NCBI GenBank assembly: GCA_001275005.1
Contig: JWZX01000486.1
Coordinates: 1 to 21,070, forward strand
Length of the DNA: 21,070 bases
Reading direction: 5' to 3'
From: Chrysochromulina tobinii
Taxonomy: Eukaryota > Haptophyta > Prymnesiales > Chrysochromulinaceae
The notes below the pieces were generated by a model. The model was given only the letters and a program-made list of their open reading frames with translations, was not told the DNA's origin and searched no databases. Made by a program: the position numbers and the translations under genes. This document shows positions 8,401 to 16,859 of the stretch, piece by piece (position 1 is the stretch's first letter; each line of letters opens with the position of its first letter).

Positions 8401-9756
8401 ATGCGTGACAAGGCGATGCATAGCTGTCGCCGCATTTGTTGGCGATGGGCAGCGTGTCTCGTCTTCGTGCGGCTGCCCATTTGCATCGATGGTCAACGCG
8501 CCGCTCCGTCGATTCTCTGCTTCCGCGACGACCTGCCTGGCGTCCTCTTGAAGCCGCGCTTCCTGCCACGAGAGGAGCCAGAAATGGTTGTGGGTGACAT
8601 CACACCTGCAGCACTGCGTGCACGTCAGTTACTGGACAACTTGACCGCCAGTGCCCTGACCACCGGGTGCTCTTTGTCGATTTCCGGCTACTCATGGGGT
8701 TACGGTGGCTGGTTTCACAGCCTTGTGGACTTGGTAACAGCAGTTCTTGCTCAGGCTAAGGTGCCACAGCCCATGCTGCTGCACGCCGCACTGAAGGGTG
8801 ACGTGGTGTGGAGCCGCCACGCGAAGGCCAAATGGCCAAAGCGTCTCAAAAACATCAGCACTATTAACCGCACCAATTTCCATCGCTGCCTTGGGCGAAA
8901 TTTGAGCTGCTTCCTCGATTCATTCCCCAGCTTAAAGACTGTGAAACTTCGCCCGGATACAAAGTGTATCGTGGCTGAGCAGCTGCGCAGCGAGGCGGCC
9001 GTGGCCGCAAAATCGCTGTTCTCAGCTTCCAAAGGCGTGACACAACTTCATGCGCGCTTCTGGGCCGTGTGCACACTGCTCGAGCGCATCCTGCATCCAT
9101 CAGAGTGGCTGGCCGATCGGCTCGATCAGAAGCGCATCGAGTTGGGTCTCAACGAGTCGTACGCGCATCGGCCGCGGCTGTCGATGCACATGCGCCGCGG
9201 CGACTCTTGCCGAGATGGCGCTCGATCGGGGCGCATCTGCTCAAATGGGACCGCATATGCAACGGCAGTCATGGAGATGGTCTCTAATTTTGGTTACCGT
9301 TCTCTGGTTGTCACGAGTGATTCTGACGACGCAGTTGGTGAGCTGCGGGCTGCTCTAGCCTCGCGTGGCTGGCAACCACACTGGCCGATCATTGCGAGCA
9401 CGGCATCGCAGAGTGCTGAGCGCGATCGCTGGTTCAAAGAGTCGCCGCGGGACAAGATTCGAATCGAGGCGCAGTGGGCGGCGGGTGACCTCGACCCTTG
9501 GGAGGACTTTGAGTCGTTCCTGATCGACGTTTTTCTCCTAAGGGAGAGCGATGGGTTCGTGGGAAAGTTCACGTCTAACTTTGACAGGCTTGTCTTCGAG
9601 TTGATGAGCGCGCGCTTCGGCTGCGTGAGGCCATACTTGTCGCTAGATGCATCTTGGTGCTTCGGAGGCTTTCAAACAAGTCCCGACGGAAACCGTCGCT
9701 TCTTATGCGGAGCGCCCGCAGCTGGGGGCTATGGCGGACTGAATACTACGCGGTAG
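8401..9756 (+). CDS. Fucosyltransferase-like glycosyltransferase of the secretory pathway
   Basis: Protein of 451 aa. The N-terminus (CRRICWRWAACLVFVRLPICI, about residues 9-29) is basic then hydrophobic, as in a signal anchor. At least five Asn-X-Ser/Thr sites (for example N151, N156, N167, N282) fit a lumenal protein. H263-M-R-R-G-D268 matches the HxRRxD donor-binding motif of the alpha-1,2/alpha-1,6 and O-fucosyltransferase superfamily. VVTSD (303-307) and GKFTSNFDRL (388-397), followed by a Cys-containing end, match the later part of the NodZ/FUT8-like fold. The likely reaction is transfer of fucose from GDP-fucose to a glycan or glycoprotein in the Golgi; the acceptor is unknown. The open frame extends upstream to 8278 only by TTG and an ATG inside a repeat, whereas ATG 8401 has a purine at -3 and places the anchor at the N-terminus. 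No intron is seen. The exact CAZy family is uncertain. Confidence 0.75.
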   Translation: MRDKAMHSCRRICWRWAACLVFVRLPICIDGQRAAPSILCFRDDLPGVLLKPRFLPREEPEMVVGDITPAALRARQLLDNLTASALTTGCSLSISGYSWGYGGWFHSLVDLVTAVLAQAKVPQPMLLHAALKGDVVWSRHAKAKWPKRLKNISTINRTNFHRCLGRNLSCFLDSFPSLKTVKLRPDTKCIVAEQLRSEAAVAAKSLFSASKGVTQLHARFWAVCTLLERILHPSEWLADRLDQKRIELGLNESYAHRPRLSMHMRRGDSCRDGARSGRICSNGTAYATAVMEMVSNFGYRSLVVTSDSDDAVGELRAALASRGWQPHWPIIASTASQSAERDRWFKESPRDKIRIEAQWAAGDLDPWEDFESFLIDVFLLRESDGFVGKFTSNFDRLVFELMSARFGCVRPYLSLDASWCFGGFQTSPDGNRRFLCGAPAAGGYGGLNTTR

Positions 9757-10085
9757 CAGCTGTTTCATCCAAAGTGAGGGCTGTATTCGGAAGTTTACAC
9801 ATGTTTACACCCAGATGGCACCACCGAGATCTCACAGTGACCGCGTCAACGGACAACCACAACGCGCAACCGTCGCGTCCCCGTCCGGACACGTCGGGAC
9901 ACGTCCGGAGCGCCGCCGCGAGGGCCAATCGGGTGACGTGACGTGCGCCTGATTTGTGTGTACGGTAAGGGTCCCTAGGCGGATTTTGCCCGTCACCACC
10001 AGGTAACCACCTGAATTCGAAACTTATCCCTTTTAGGGAAAGTGAGGAATGCGCCGCGAGATCTCGAGCGCGTGTTTGTTGCGCG
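9757..10085. other. Intergenic region between two plus-strand genes
   Basis: This stretch follows the glycosyltransferase and precedes the SET gene. It holds an inverted repeat, TCCGGAC (9884-9890) and GTCCGGA (9903-9909), around a GACACGTC-type direct repeat, and a GTTTACAC pair near 9793-9806. No open frame of note, RNA gene or clear promoter motif is visible. Confidence 0.5.
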
Positions 10086-11762
10086 ATGCTGCTGGGCTGC
10101 TTTCAAACCCTGGCCTTCGCCGCTCGAGTTCCTGCTCGCATTCATGCCGTGCACATGCAGCTGTCGGCAACCTCGGGCGCGGTCACGCCCTTTGAAGACT
10201 GGGCAGAGGCCACCGGTATCAATGCACCAAAGCTTGCCGTCATTGGCCGTGAGGATCTGCGCGGCGTTGTCGTGCTTGAGGATGTAAAGGAGGGCGAGGA
10301 GCTGTGCTGCGTTCCACGCACCTCGTGCCTCGACCTTTCTGCGGTCGAGGGCTCTGGCTCCCCGTGCGAGGCGTTCGTGCCAACCAGCCTGTGGGTCACA
10401 CTGCGCTGGTACGAGCGCCTCGCCTGCTGGCTCCTCGCAGAGGAGCGGCGCGGGCAGGAGTCGCCCATCGTGGGCTACCTCGGCTACCTGCCGCGCCCCG
10501 AGTCCTTTGCGAACGCGCCGCTCGTCTGGACCGATGACGAGCTCGCCGAGCTGTGCTACCCGCCGGTCGTCGTCGCCGTTCGCGAGCAGGCGTCCGAACT
10601 CAGGGCGCTGCACGCGGCGCTCGTCGGTGGGCGCGGCGGACCGCTCGCGTCGACGGTGACGCTGTACGAGCTGCGCTGGGCGATGCAGCTCGTGCTCTCC
10701 CGCGCGTTCACCTCCACCATCGCAACGCCAGCGGAGCTCGCGAGGCGAAGGCCGCCGCCGCCGCCGCCGCCGCCCTCACCTTCACAGGTTGCAGCACGAA
10801 TGTGGTTTGGCGGGCTGCCCGTGGTTGGGAAGATGTTTTTGGAGCCGCCGCCGCCGCCGCCGCCGCCGCCACTGGGCGACGGGCTCGAGATGGCCATGAT
10901 GCCCATGCTCGATGCCTTCAACCACGCCTCGCGAGCAGCGACCCAGTGCTCATACGATGGCGAGCGCAACGCCTTCGTGATGAAGGCGACAGCGGCGCTG
11001 CAGCGCGGCGAACAAGCCTTCATCTCGTACGGCGACAAGTCGAACGACGAGCTGCTGCAGCTGTTTGGCTTCGTCGAGGAGGGCAACCCCTTCGACGTCT
11101 TCCTCTCGATTGGCCTCGAGGACTTCGTCTGCTCAGCAGGCGAACGCTTCTTCGTGTCGGACGCGGCCATGGAGGTGCACGCTCGCTGGCGAGCATGCTC
11201 GAGGGGCTCTGAGTGCATGCTGAGGGGCTCTGAGTGCAGGCTGAGTGCTTCCTTTGTCAGCTCGCTTCTGCGCATGCTCGATGGGTTCTGAGTGCATCTC
11301 TGAGTGCATCTCTGAATGCATTCTGATTGCCTCCCTCATCAGGCACGCTTCCGCATCCTCGATGGGCTTGGGCTGGGGGGCGCCTTGCTGGGTGAGCTCA
11401 CACCGACGGGTGCGCCGCCGCCGATGATGCACGCGCTGCGCGTCCTGCTCGGCTCGAAGCAGGAGCTGGAGAGAGACCTGAAGCTCCTTGCGACTGCTGG
11501 CTCACTTGAGACTGAGGAACGGGTCTGGGCCGCGCTGCGGGGGTACTGCAAGATGGCGCGCGCCGCAATGGGCGGGCCGCGCAAGGTGGACCTCGACGCC
11601 GCCAAGGTCGCGCGCAAGGCGGGCCAGCCGCGCAAGGACCTGGCCCTCACCTTCCGCGCCGAGAAGAAGCGTCTCCTCTCCGAGCTCGAGAATCGGCTCA
11701 ACTTAGTCTCGGCCCGCTCGAAGCAGGCCGGCAAGGTGGTACGGCTCTCGGCGACGGCGTAG
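10086..11762 (+). CDS. SET-domain protein lysine methyltransferase, Rubisco LSMT/SETD3-SETD6 type, two exons
   Basis: Exons 10086-11174 and 11343-11762 give 502 aa. The split SET domain begins near residue 36 (FEDWAEATGI, then RGVVVLEDVKEGEEL). Its core is LDAFNHA (275-281, the SAM-contacting Asn-His) and AFISYGDKSNDELLQLFGF (311-329, with catalytic-type Tyr315). The C-terminal part has the helical Rubisco LSMT substrate-binding pattern. Such enzymes methylate lysine (or histidine in SETD3) of specific proteins with SAM. Two polyproline runs (8 and 9 Pro, from CCG repeats) flank an insert in the middle of SET. Residues 1-24 are hydrophobic with an AFAA stretch and might be a plastid signal/transit sequence, but this is weak. 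The ATG at 10086 is the first in frame. Splicing gives DAAME-ARFRILDGLGLGG. The substrate cannot be read from the sequence. Confidence 0.82.
10752..10868 (+). repeat. Two CCG trinucleotide tracts inside the SET coding region
   Basis: (CCG)7 at 10752-10772 and (CCG)8 at 10845-10868 encode runs of 8 and 9 prolines, with a 69-72 base spacer. They lie in the variable insert ahead of the Asn-His motif, so length change is probably tolerated. The sequence CTCACCTTCACAG just after the first tract also resembles an intron acceptor, but no splicing is required. Confidence 0.8.
11201..11242. repeat. 21-base tandem pair inside the SET intron
   Basis: The unit starting GAGGGGCTCTGAGTGCA occurs at 11201-11221 and 11222-11242 with one mismatch (ATGCT against AGGCT). 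A third partial copy (GAGTGCTTCC) follows. Confidence 0.85.
11287..11322. repeat. 12-base tandem triplet inside the SET intron
   Basis: TCTGAGTGCATC occurs at 11287-11298 and 11299-11310, with a variant TCTGAATGCATT at 11311-11322 and a decayed fourth copy after it. It shares the CTCTGAGTGCAT core with the 21-base pair upstream, so the two arrays appear to be related. Confidence 0.85.
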
Positions 11763-11908
11763 ATGCTGGCGCGCGTGCGTGCGTGGATCGGTCGTGTCGT
11801 TAGGTTTGTTCCAAATTTGGAGAGTGCGATCTCGACACGTGGCCGCCCTCGCGTTTGACGCTCGCGCGCTTTGAGAAACACGATTGTGGCGCGAGCGCTT
11901 TTGCTCCT

Positions 11909-12733
11909 ATGGCCGATGAGCCAGCCACGCCTGCGGCGGAGGAGCTCAAGATCCGCGTCAAGAGCGCATCCGTCGAGGTCTTCATTACCCTGAACGCCAA
12001 GTTCCTCGCGCAGCCGCTCGAGAAGGCACTGATCAATCCGTTCATCAAAGTTTACAACAAGAAGACCGACGTGCCCGTCTCCCTCGAGTCGCTGATTTCG
12101 ATTCACGTGACAGGCGCCGCTTGCCCAGATGGCCCGGTGACCATCGATACGGCAAAGGATCCGACGGTGGCCGCGTCCACCATCCTTGGTTCCAAGGAAG
12201 GCGTCCACATCGAGTTCACCTTTGCGGAGCAGCAGATGATGCCCGTGTTCACGGAGGGCATGAGCGAGGTGGACAAGCTCAAGGCTCGGCGTCGGGCTGA
12301 GAATGCCGCCAAGCGCGCTGCAGCTGGCGCCACGGATGACGCTGCAGCGGCGTCAGACCCATCGGCCGACACGCCGCCGGTACCGCCGCCTGCAGCGCCC
12401 GTAGAGAGCGGCCCACTCGGCCAGCTGAGCAAGGCTGAGGCGCAGGCGCAGGCTATTGAGACCGAGCTCAAGGCTTGCACCACGGAGCTCGCTGCGGCCA
12501 CCAGCATGGCCAGCGTGGACGCCATCTCGACCCGCGCAACGGCGGCGGCCGGCGGCGTCGGCAAGTTGATGGCGATGATGGACGAGATTGATCTCGGCGA
12601 CCTCGACGAGGAGCCCAGGGCTGCGGCGCGTGTGCGGCGCAAGGCCATCAACGCCAAGGTGGAGGACGTCCTCGAGCCAGCAAAGAAGGATCTCAACAAG
12701 GCCGTCATGGCGGCGCGGAAGAGGCTGGGTTAG
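11909..12733 (+). CDS. Uncharacterised protein with possible C-terminal BAG-like domain
   Basis: Protein of 274 aa starting at ATG 11909, the first ATG in the frame and in good context. Residues 11-107 form a compact, probably beta-rich domain (ELKIRVKSASVEVFI, NAKFLAQPLEKALINPFIKVYNK, ending GVHIEFTFAE). I do not recognise it; a ubiquitin-like or other small beta fold is possible. Residues 118-168 are a charged, then Ala/Pro-rich linker. Residues 172-274 look like a helical bundle. KLMAMMDEIDLGDLDEEPRA (219-238) followed by RVRRKAINAKVEDVL resembles the BAG pattern: a Leu/Met-Asp-x-Ile turn, then an Arg-rich helix leading to paired hydrophobics. BAG domains bind the Hsp70 nucleotide-binding domain and speed ADP release. 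The similarity is by eye only. The gene follows the SET gene by 146 bases on the same strand, with its own upstream region. Confidence 0.6.
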   Translation: MADEPATPAAEELKIRVKSASVEVFITLNAKFLAQPLEKALINPFIKVYNKKTDVPVSLESLISIHVTGAACPDGPVTIDTAKDPTVAASTILGSKEGVHIEFTFAEQQMMPVFTEGMSEVDKLKARRRAENAAKRAAAGATDDAAAASDPSADTPPVPPPAAPVESGPLGQLSKAEAQAQAIETELKACTTELAAATSMASVDAISTRATAAAGGVGKLMAMMDEIDLGDLDEEPRAAARVRRKAINAKVEDVLEPAKKDLNKAVMAARKRLG

Positions 12734-13346
12734 AGAGGTCACTCCATGTGGACACGAGCTCTCCCCCTTTTGCGACCGCACATTTGCAAGAGGTACGGAG
12801 GAGCCGAACACCGCCGTTTCGGGCGTGCTCGCCGCACGCCGCGCTGATGCGCGGTGGGGCGAGGATCGAATATGATTGTGCCAAATGTCGCGCTGTGGCC
12901 GCATGGCGAAACTGCACTGATCGCCTAAAAGGCCAGCTGGTGTTCCCTGTTCCATATAACGGTGGCGACCGGACGTACACGTAGGGACGACGATCGACGT
13001 GCGTGTGGCGTCGGGAGTACTTCTACAAAAATTTGAGTTGCAGTCGTCGCGGATCGGTGAGGTGATGCTAGACCAAGATGCTAGAGAAGAAAGTGTGGTC
13101 TCACGTCATCGATCGATAAGCGTGTCCAGGGTGTATACACACCTCCTGTGAGAAACTCTCCCGCGGTCTCTCTCCGCGTGACGTACGTCCGGTCCGTCAC
13201 CACCGCACGCTCTGGGGCATCGAGACCTGGAGCCGTGCTCGGACTGGGCTGGAAGAGCCTGCGCCCGCGCGGACGCGGGACGGGATTGGGTGCGGCATGA
13301 TGTGCGGCGCGCGCGCTTGTATCCCTACTGTAGTCACGCCAATGGC
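12734..13346. other. Non-coding gap between convergent genes
   Basis: This gap lies between the stop of the BAG-like gene (+) and the stop of the calpain-like gene (-). It holds palindromic words such as ATCGATCGAT (about 13109-13118) and GACGTACGTC (about 13179-13188), but no convincing gene, RNA or repeat family. The short frames here do not look like protein. Confidence 0.55.
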
Positions 13347-16300
13347 TCAGCTGACGATGCAGGCCGCCGACGGCCTGCCCCTAGGTGTCGACTGCTGCTG
13401 CCGCGCCTGGACCTCGGAGACGCGCGCGAGGGCGCCCTCAAGGTGCTGCGTGAGTCGCTCGAGCGCCTCGAGCTGGCGCACGTCCAGCGTGCGGCGGTGC
13501 ACATCCAGGGTATGGTCGACTTGCTCGTACCGCTCGGCCAGCGCGCGCATCGACTGATCGTACTTCCACTCGAGCTCGCCGACCGCCTGCTCGATGGCGT
13601 GGCGCCCTTCATCAACGAGCATCCCATATCCATACGGGTCGATCGCCTCGAGCGGCACCGCCTCGAGCGCCGTGCTGGGCTCATGCGCGCCGAGGAGCGC
13701 GCCGACGAGGTCCGAATGACGATCCGCGAGCCGCTGCGCCTCGAGAGCGAGATGATCGAGCTCGTCGTCCCGAGATTCGCGCGTGGGCGGGCGCGGGATG
13801 TCCTCGATGGGCGCCGTGATGGGCGCAGGCGGAGGACCTCCAGTCGGGATGGCGCCGAAGCCTTCGTCCTCTCCAGGGGGCTCGTGCTCGAGACGGCGCT
13901 CAGGCTCCTCTGTCGCAATGCGCATCGCCCTTGCTGCTGCGTGCGCCGCCGCAGCGGCGGCGTGGGCAGCGGCCGTCGCCGCGTCCATCGAGCGTTCGAG
14001 CGCGAAACCACGATCCGTGTGGGGGCTGTGAACACGATGCTTGTGGGGGCTGTGAATGGCATCAGGCGCGTCGTCGTGGCGACGAGTGTTCGTGGCGGGT
14101 GGGCCACTTAGGCCACGTAGGGAAGGCTGGCTCCGTCGTGGGTTCGGTGTGCTACGTCGTGTGCTCGGTTGGGATCCGACAGCGTCCTCGACGTGGTTCC
14201 GCCAGATCATCGACGCGATCAGCTGGACGGCCTCGGGCGACTGCACGAGCAGGGCACGTGCGCGTGAGGTGAGGTCCTCGTACTCGTCGAGGGAGTGCAA
14301 CTGCTCCCTCTCGACCTGCCGGACGAGGCCAGCGCGCGTGACGTGGCCGCGGACTGCAGACTGGACGACGGTCGCGGCACGCTGCGCCTTGTGGATGCGG
14401 CGCCGGGCTTGCATGCCGCGCGCCTCGCTCTGTATGAAGAGAGCGGCCGCCTCCGCATAGCCAGCCATCGTGGACGGCGGCTCCATCGCCCTCGGCATCG
14501 CCCTCGGCATTCGGGGTGCCATCGGCGCCGAGACCGTGCGCGGCGTTGGGGGCGCAGGGATGCCCATCACGGCGCGTGCCCCAAGCGGCGGCATGCCATA
14601 CGCTTGGCGCGCGCGCTCACGAAGGCGCTCCGCGCGCTCGGCCTCGGCCGTTACGGCGGCGGCTGCCGCGGCCGCTTCCGGCTCGAGGCCGTAAGTGGCC
14701 GCTTTCAAGCTGAAAGAGCTCCGCGCCGCCGCAACTGCCGCCAAGGCGGCGGCGGCGGCCGTGTCGTCGTCGGAGTGGCCGCTGCCAACGCTGCCGACGG
14801 CCGACACGACGTCCAATTCGGCGCCGTGATGGGCATCGTCCAGTTCGGCGAGGCGCTCGAGGCGCGCCTCAAGCCTCGCAAGCCTGCCGAGGACGGCATC
14901 GTCGCCGCTCCCGCCGAGGCCGAGCTGTGAGAGCATCGCCGTCACGGCCGCCTGCGCCGCCTGCGCCGCGTGCGCGCGCGCCGCCTTCTCCGCCGCCTCC
15001 AGTGCCGCCTGCTGGCTCTGCATCATCGCGCGCATCGCCGCCTGAGCCGCCTCCTCCGCGTGCTCCTTAGCCTTGAGCGCTTGGCTCTTCACTTCGAGGC
15101 GCTTGCCCACCTCCTTTCGCGCCAACTTGACGCGCACGCCCGCCTGTACGGCCCGCGCCGCATCGGCCGTCTCCTCATTTCGTCCCATTTGAAGCGCCGC
15201 GAGCTCCGCCAGCTCCTGTCGCTGCTGCCGGCCGCGCAGCGTGCGCTGGAGCGTGCATGCTGCCCCCTCCTGCCGGACGCGCTGGGCCCGCTCGTCGAGC
15301 TGCGAGAGCAACGCGCGACCGTCCTGCAGCCGCTCCTCGCTCGGCGCGAGGCCGGCACGCGCCGTGCCGAGCGCTCCGCTCAGCGCGTCGAGCAGGTCGG
15401 CGCCTCCGTTGGGCAGTCCACCCGGCAGCCCCGCGAGGGACACCGCGCCGCCCGCCTCGCCGGCGCTCGCGTCGCCGCTCGCACCGCCGCCGCCCACGCC
15501 CACGCCCTCGCCCTCGAGCTCGCTGCTGAAGAAGACATTGGCTTCGAGGTGGAAGGCGGCCGGCTGGGTGCCGGGCGGAGCGAGGCGGTGCGGGTACAGG
15601 AGGTACTCGCCGGGAGGCAGCGGCGCGGGCACGTCGAGCACTGCCCGTCGGTGCGAGCGCGCTGGCATCGTGTGGGCGATCAGGCGCGGCGGGGGGCCGT
15701 CGTCGGTGGGGCGCGTGCAGAGCAGGAGCGCGATTCCCACCTTGCCGGGCGGCGTGGCACGCGGCGCGAGCTGCTGCTCGAGGAGGAGCGCGATCCGAAT
15801 TGGGTGCGCCACACGGAGCACGAAGGCGGGAACCGGTAGGTCGTTCAGATTGGCGCTCGGAGGGCGCGGCCACTCGCCCGAGACGGCGAGCTTGGTGCCC
15901 GAGATCGTCGGGTCGGCGCCGTCGGCGGTGAGCACCGCCGCGTCCACCGCGGGCGCCACCGCCACGTGGAGCACGTCGAAGAGGGCAGGGAGCTCGTCGA
16001 ACGCGATCCACTGACACGTGCTGGGTGCCTCGGGCTGCGACCAGGGGCAGCTGACGAGGACTTCGCGGCTGCCGTTGGTGGCGCGCGTGCGCAGCACCGG
16101 GTACGCGAGGCCGTGCATCATGCCCGATTTCACCGCCGTCCCAACCGAAGCTCCGTCGGCGTCGCCGCCGCTGCCACCTCCCACGCCGCCACCTGCGGAG
16201 TCGTTTGCGGACGGGCTGCGTCGCAAGAGGCTCATGGGCGCGCCGTTGGCGGCGAAGCGCCTCAGTCGCTCCCAGCTGAGCGGCTCGCCCGAGCTCGCCT

Positions 16301-16859
16301 CGCTCGAGTCCACGTCAAGAGGCACCGTAAGCGGCAGACCGCCCGTGAGTGCGCGCAGCGCCGTCGGCAGGTGACCGATGCGCAAGGCCGCGTAGCCGCC
16401 GAGCAGCTTGGCGTAGGCCTTCTCCATGAGAGAGACCCACAGCTCGCCCGGATGGGCGCTGCGCGCGTACAGCGGGACGCCCGACGCGTCGCACGGCAGC
16501 CGGTCGTCGACGGTGACGGGCGTCCATGAGTCGCCGATGAAGAGCTGCACAGTGTACACGCCACAGTGGCAGCCGCGCACGGAGAGGAAGAGCTGGTGGA
16601 GCAGCGAAGGCCGACTGGCGACAGTGGCGAGTGCGCCAAGCAGCCAGCTGTCGCCGAGCCGAGCTGAGCCGAGGCTGATCGACGCGCCGTTCTCACGCGC
16701 CACGCTGTCCGCGAAGAGGGACACCGAGGCACCGAGCGTAGACTCTGTCGGCCGCAGCCACGTCTCTCCGGGTGGCGGAGGGAAGTGCGGGTCTTCGTGC
16801 AGCTGACCAGTGCGCTCGAGATCGCGCACGATGGCTTCCTCGGCCGCGACGGTGGCCAT
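13347..16859 (-). CDS. Calpain-like (peptidase C2) protein with degenerate catalytic site, IQ motifs and coiled coils
   Basis: From ATG 16859 the protein is 1170 aa. Residues about 20-300 form a calpain protease core: HFPPPPGETWLRP, LGDSWLLGALA, GVYTVQLFIGDSWTPVTVDD, and HPGELWVSLMEKAYAKL. The active-site Cys is Ser71 (LGDSW for LGDCW), the His of GHAY is Leu251 (GLAY), and the Asn of NPW is Cys271 (SCPW). The oxyanion Gln also appears to be Ser65. It should therefore be inactive as a protease. Residues about 284-445 resemble calpain domain III. Four IQ-type calmodulin sites follow: LQRTLRGRQQR (537-547), a degenerate VQAGVRVKLAR (571-581), IQSEARGMQAR (809-819) and VQSAVRGHVTR (832-842). Ala/Glu/Arg-rich coiled coils are likely at about 585-645 and 1085-1155. 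The role is likely scaffolding or calmodulin-linked. Androglobin and flagellar calpain-like proteins share parts of this layout, but I see no globin. An in-frame ATG at 17024, also in good context, would add 55 residues. Confidence 0.85.
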   Translation of the reverse strand: MATVAAEEAIVRDLERTGQLHEDPHFPPPPGETWLRPTESTLGASVSLFADSVARENGASISLGSARLGDSWLLGALATVASRPSLLHQLFLSVRGCHCGVYTVQLFIGDSWTPVTVDDRLPCDASGVPLYARSAHPGELWVSLMEKAYAKLLGGYAALRIGHLPTALRALTGGLPLTVPLDVDSSEASSGEPLSWERLRRFAANGAPMSLLRRSPSANDSAGGGVGGGSGGDADGASVGTAVKSGMMHGLAYPVLRTRATNGSREVLVSCPWSQPEAPSTCQWIAFDELPALFDVLHVAVAPAVDAAVLTADGADPTISGTKLAVSGEWPRPPSANLNDLPVPAFVLRVAHPIRIALLLEQQLAPRATPPGKVGIALLLCTRPTDDGPPPRLIAHTMPARSHRRAVLDVPAPLPPGEYLLYPHRLAPPGTQPAAFHLEANVFFSSELEGEGVGVGGGGASGDASAGEAGGAVSLAGLPGGLPNGGADLLDALSGALGTARAGLAPSEERLQDGRALLSQLDERAQRVRQEGAACTLQRTLRGRQQRQELAELAALQMGRNEETADAARAVQAGVRVKLARKEVGKRLEVKSQALKAKEHAEEAAQAAMRAMMQSQQAALEAAEKAARAHAAQAAQAAVTAMLSQLGLGGSGDDAVLGRLARLEARLERLAELDDAHHGAELDVVSAVGSVGSGHSDDDTAAAAALAAVAAARSSFSLKAATYGLEPEAAAAAAAVTAEAERAERLRERARQAYGMPPLGARAVMGIPAPPTPRTVSAPMAPRMPRAMPRAMEPPSTMAGYAEAAALFIQSEARGMQARRRIHKAQRAATVVQSAVRGHVTRAGLVRQVEREQLHSLDEYEDLTSRARALLVQSPEAVQLIASMIWRNHVEDAVGSQPSTRRSTPNPRRSQPSLRGLSGPPATNTRRHDDAPDAIHSPHKHRVHSPHTDRGFALERSMDAATAAAHAAAAAAHAAARAMRIATEEPERRLEHEPPGEDEGFGAIPTGGPPPAPITAPIEDIPRPPTRESRDDELDHLALEAQRLADRHSDLVGALLGAHEPSTALEAVPLEAIDPYGYGMLVDEGRHAIEQAVGELEWKYDQSMRALAERYEQVDHTLDVHRRTLDVRQLEALERLTQHLEGALARVSEVQARQQQSTPRGRPSAACIVS

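Larger units (their letters stand above)
11175..11342 (+). other. Intron of the SET gene (GT-AG, 168 bases, internally repetitive)
   Basis: The donor is GCCATGGAG|GTGCAC and the acceptor CTCATCAG|GCACGC, in phase 0. Without splicing the frame stops at 11289-11291, in the middle of the protein. Splicing fuses exon 1 to the 140-codon frame ending at 11762. The intron has two tandem repeat blocks and a diverged copy of the start of exon 2, including its CAG. I infer the exact donor; alternatives within a few codons are possible. Confidence 0.75.

Noticed and set aside
1838-12733. UBL-AN1 and BAG-like genes as a linked proteostasis system
   Set aside because: They are about 8.4 kb apart, on opposite strands, with unrelated genes between. 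Nothing in the sequence supports joint function.
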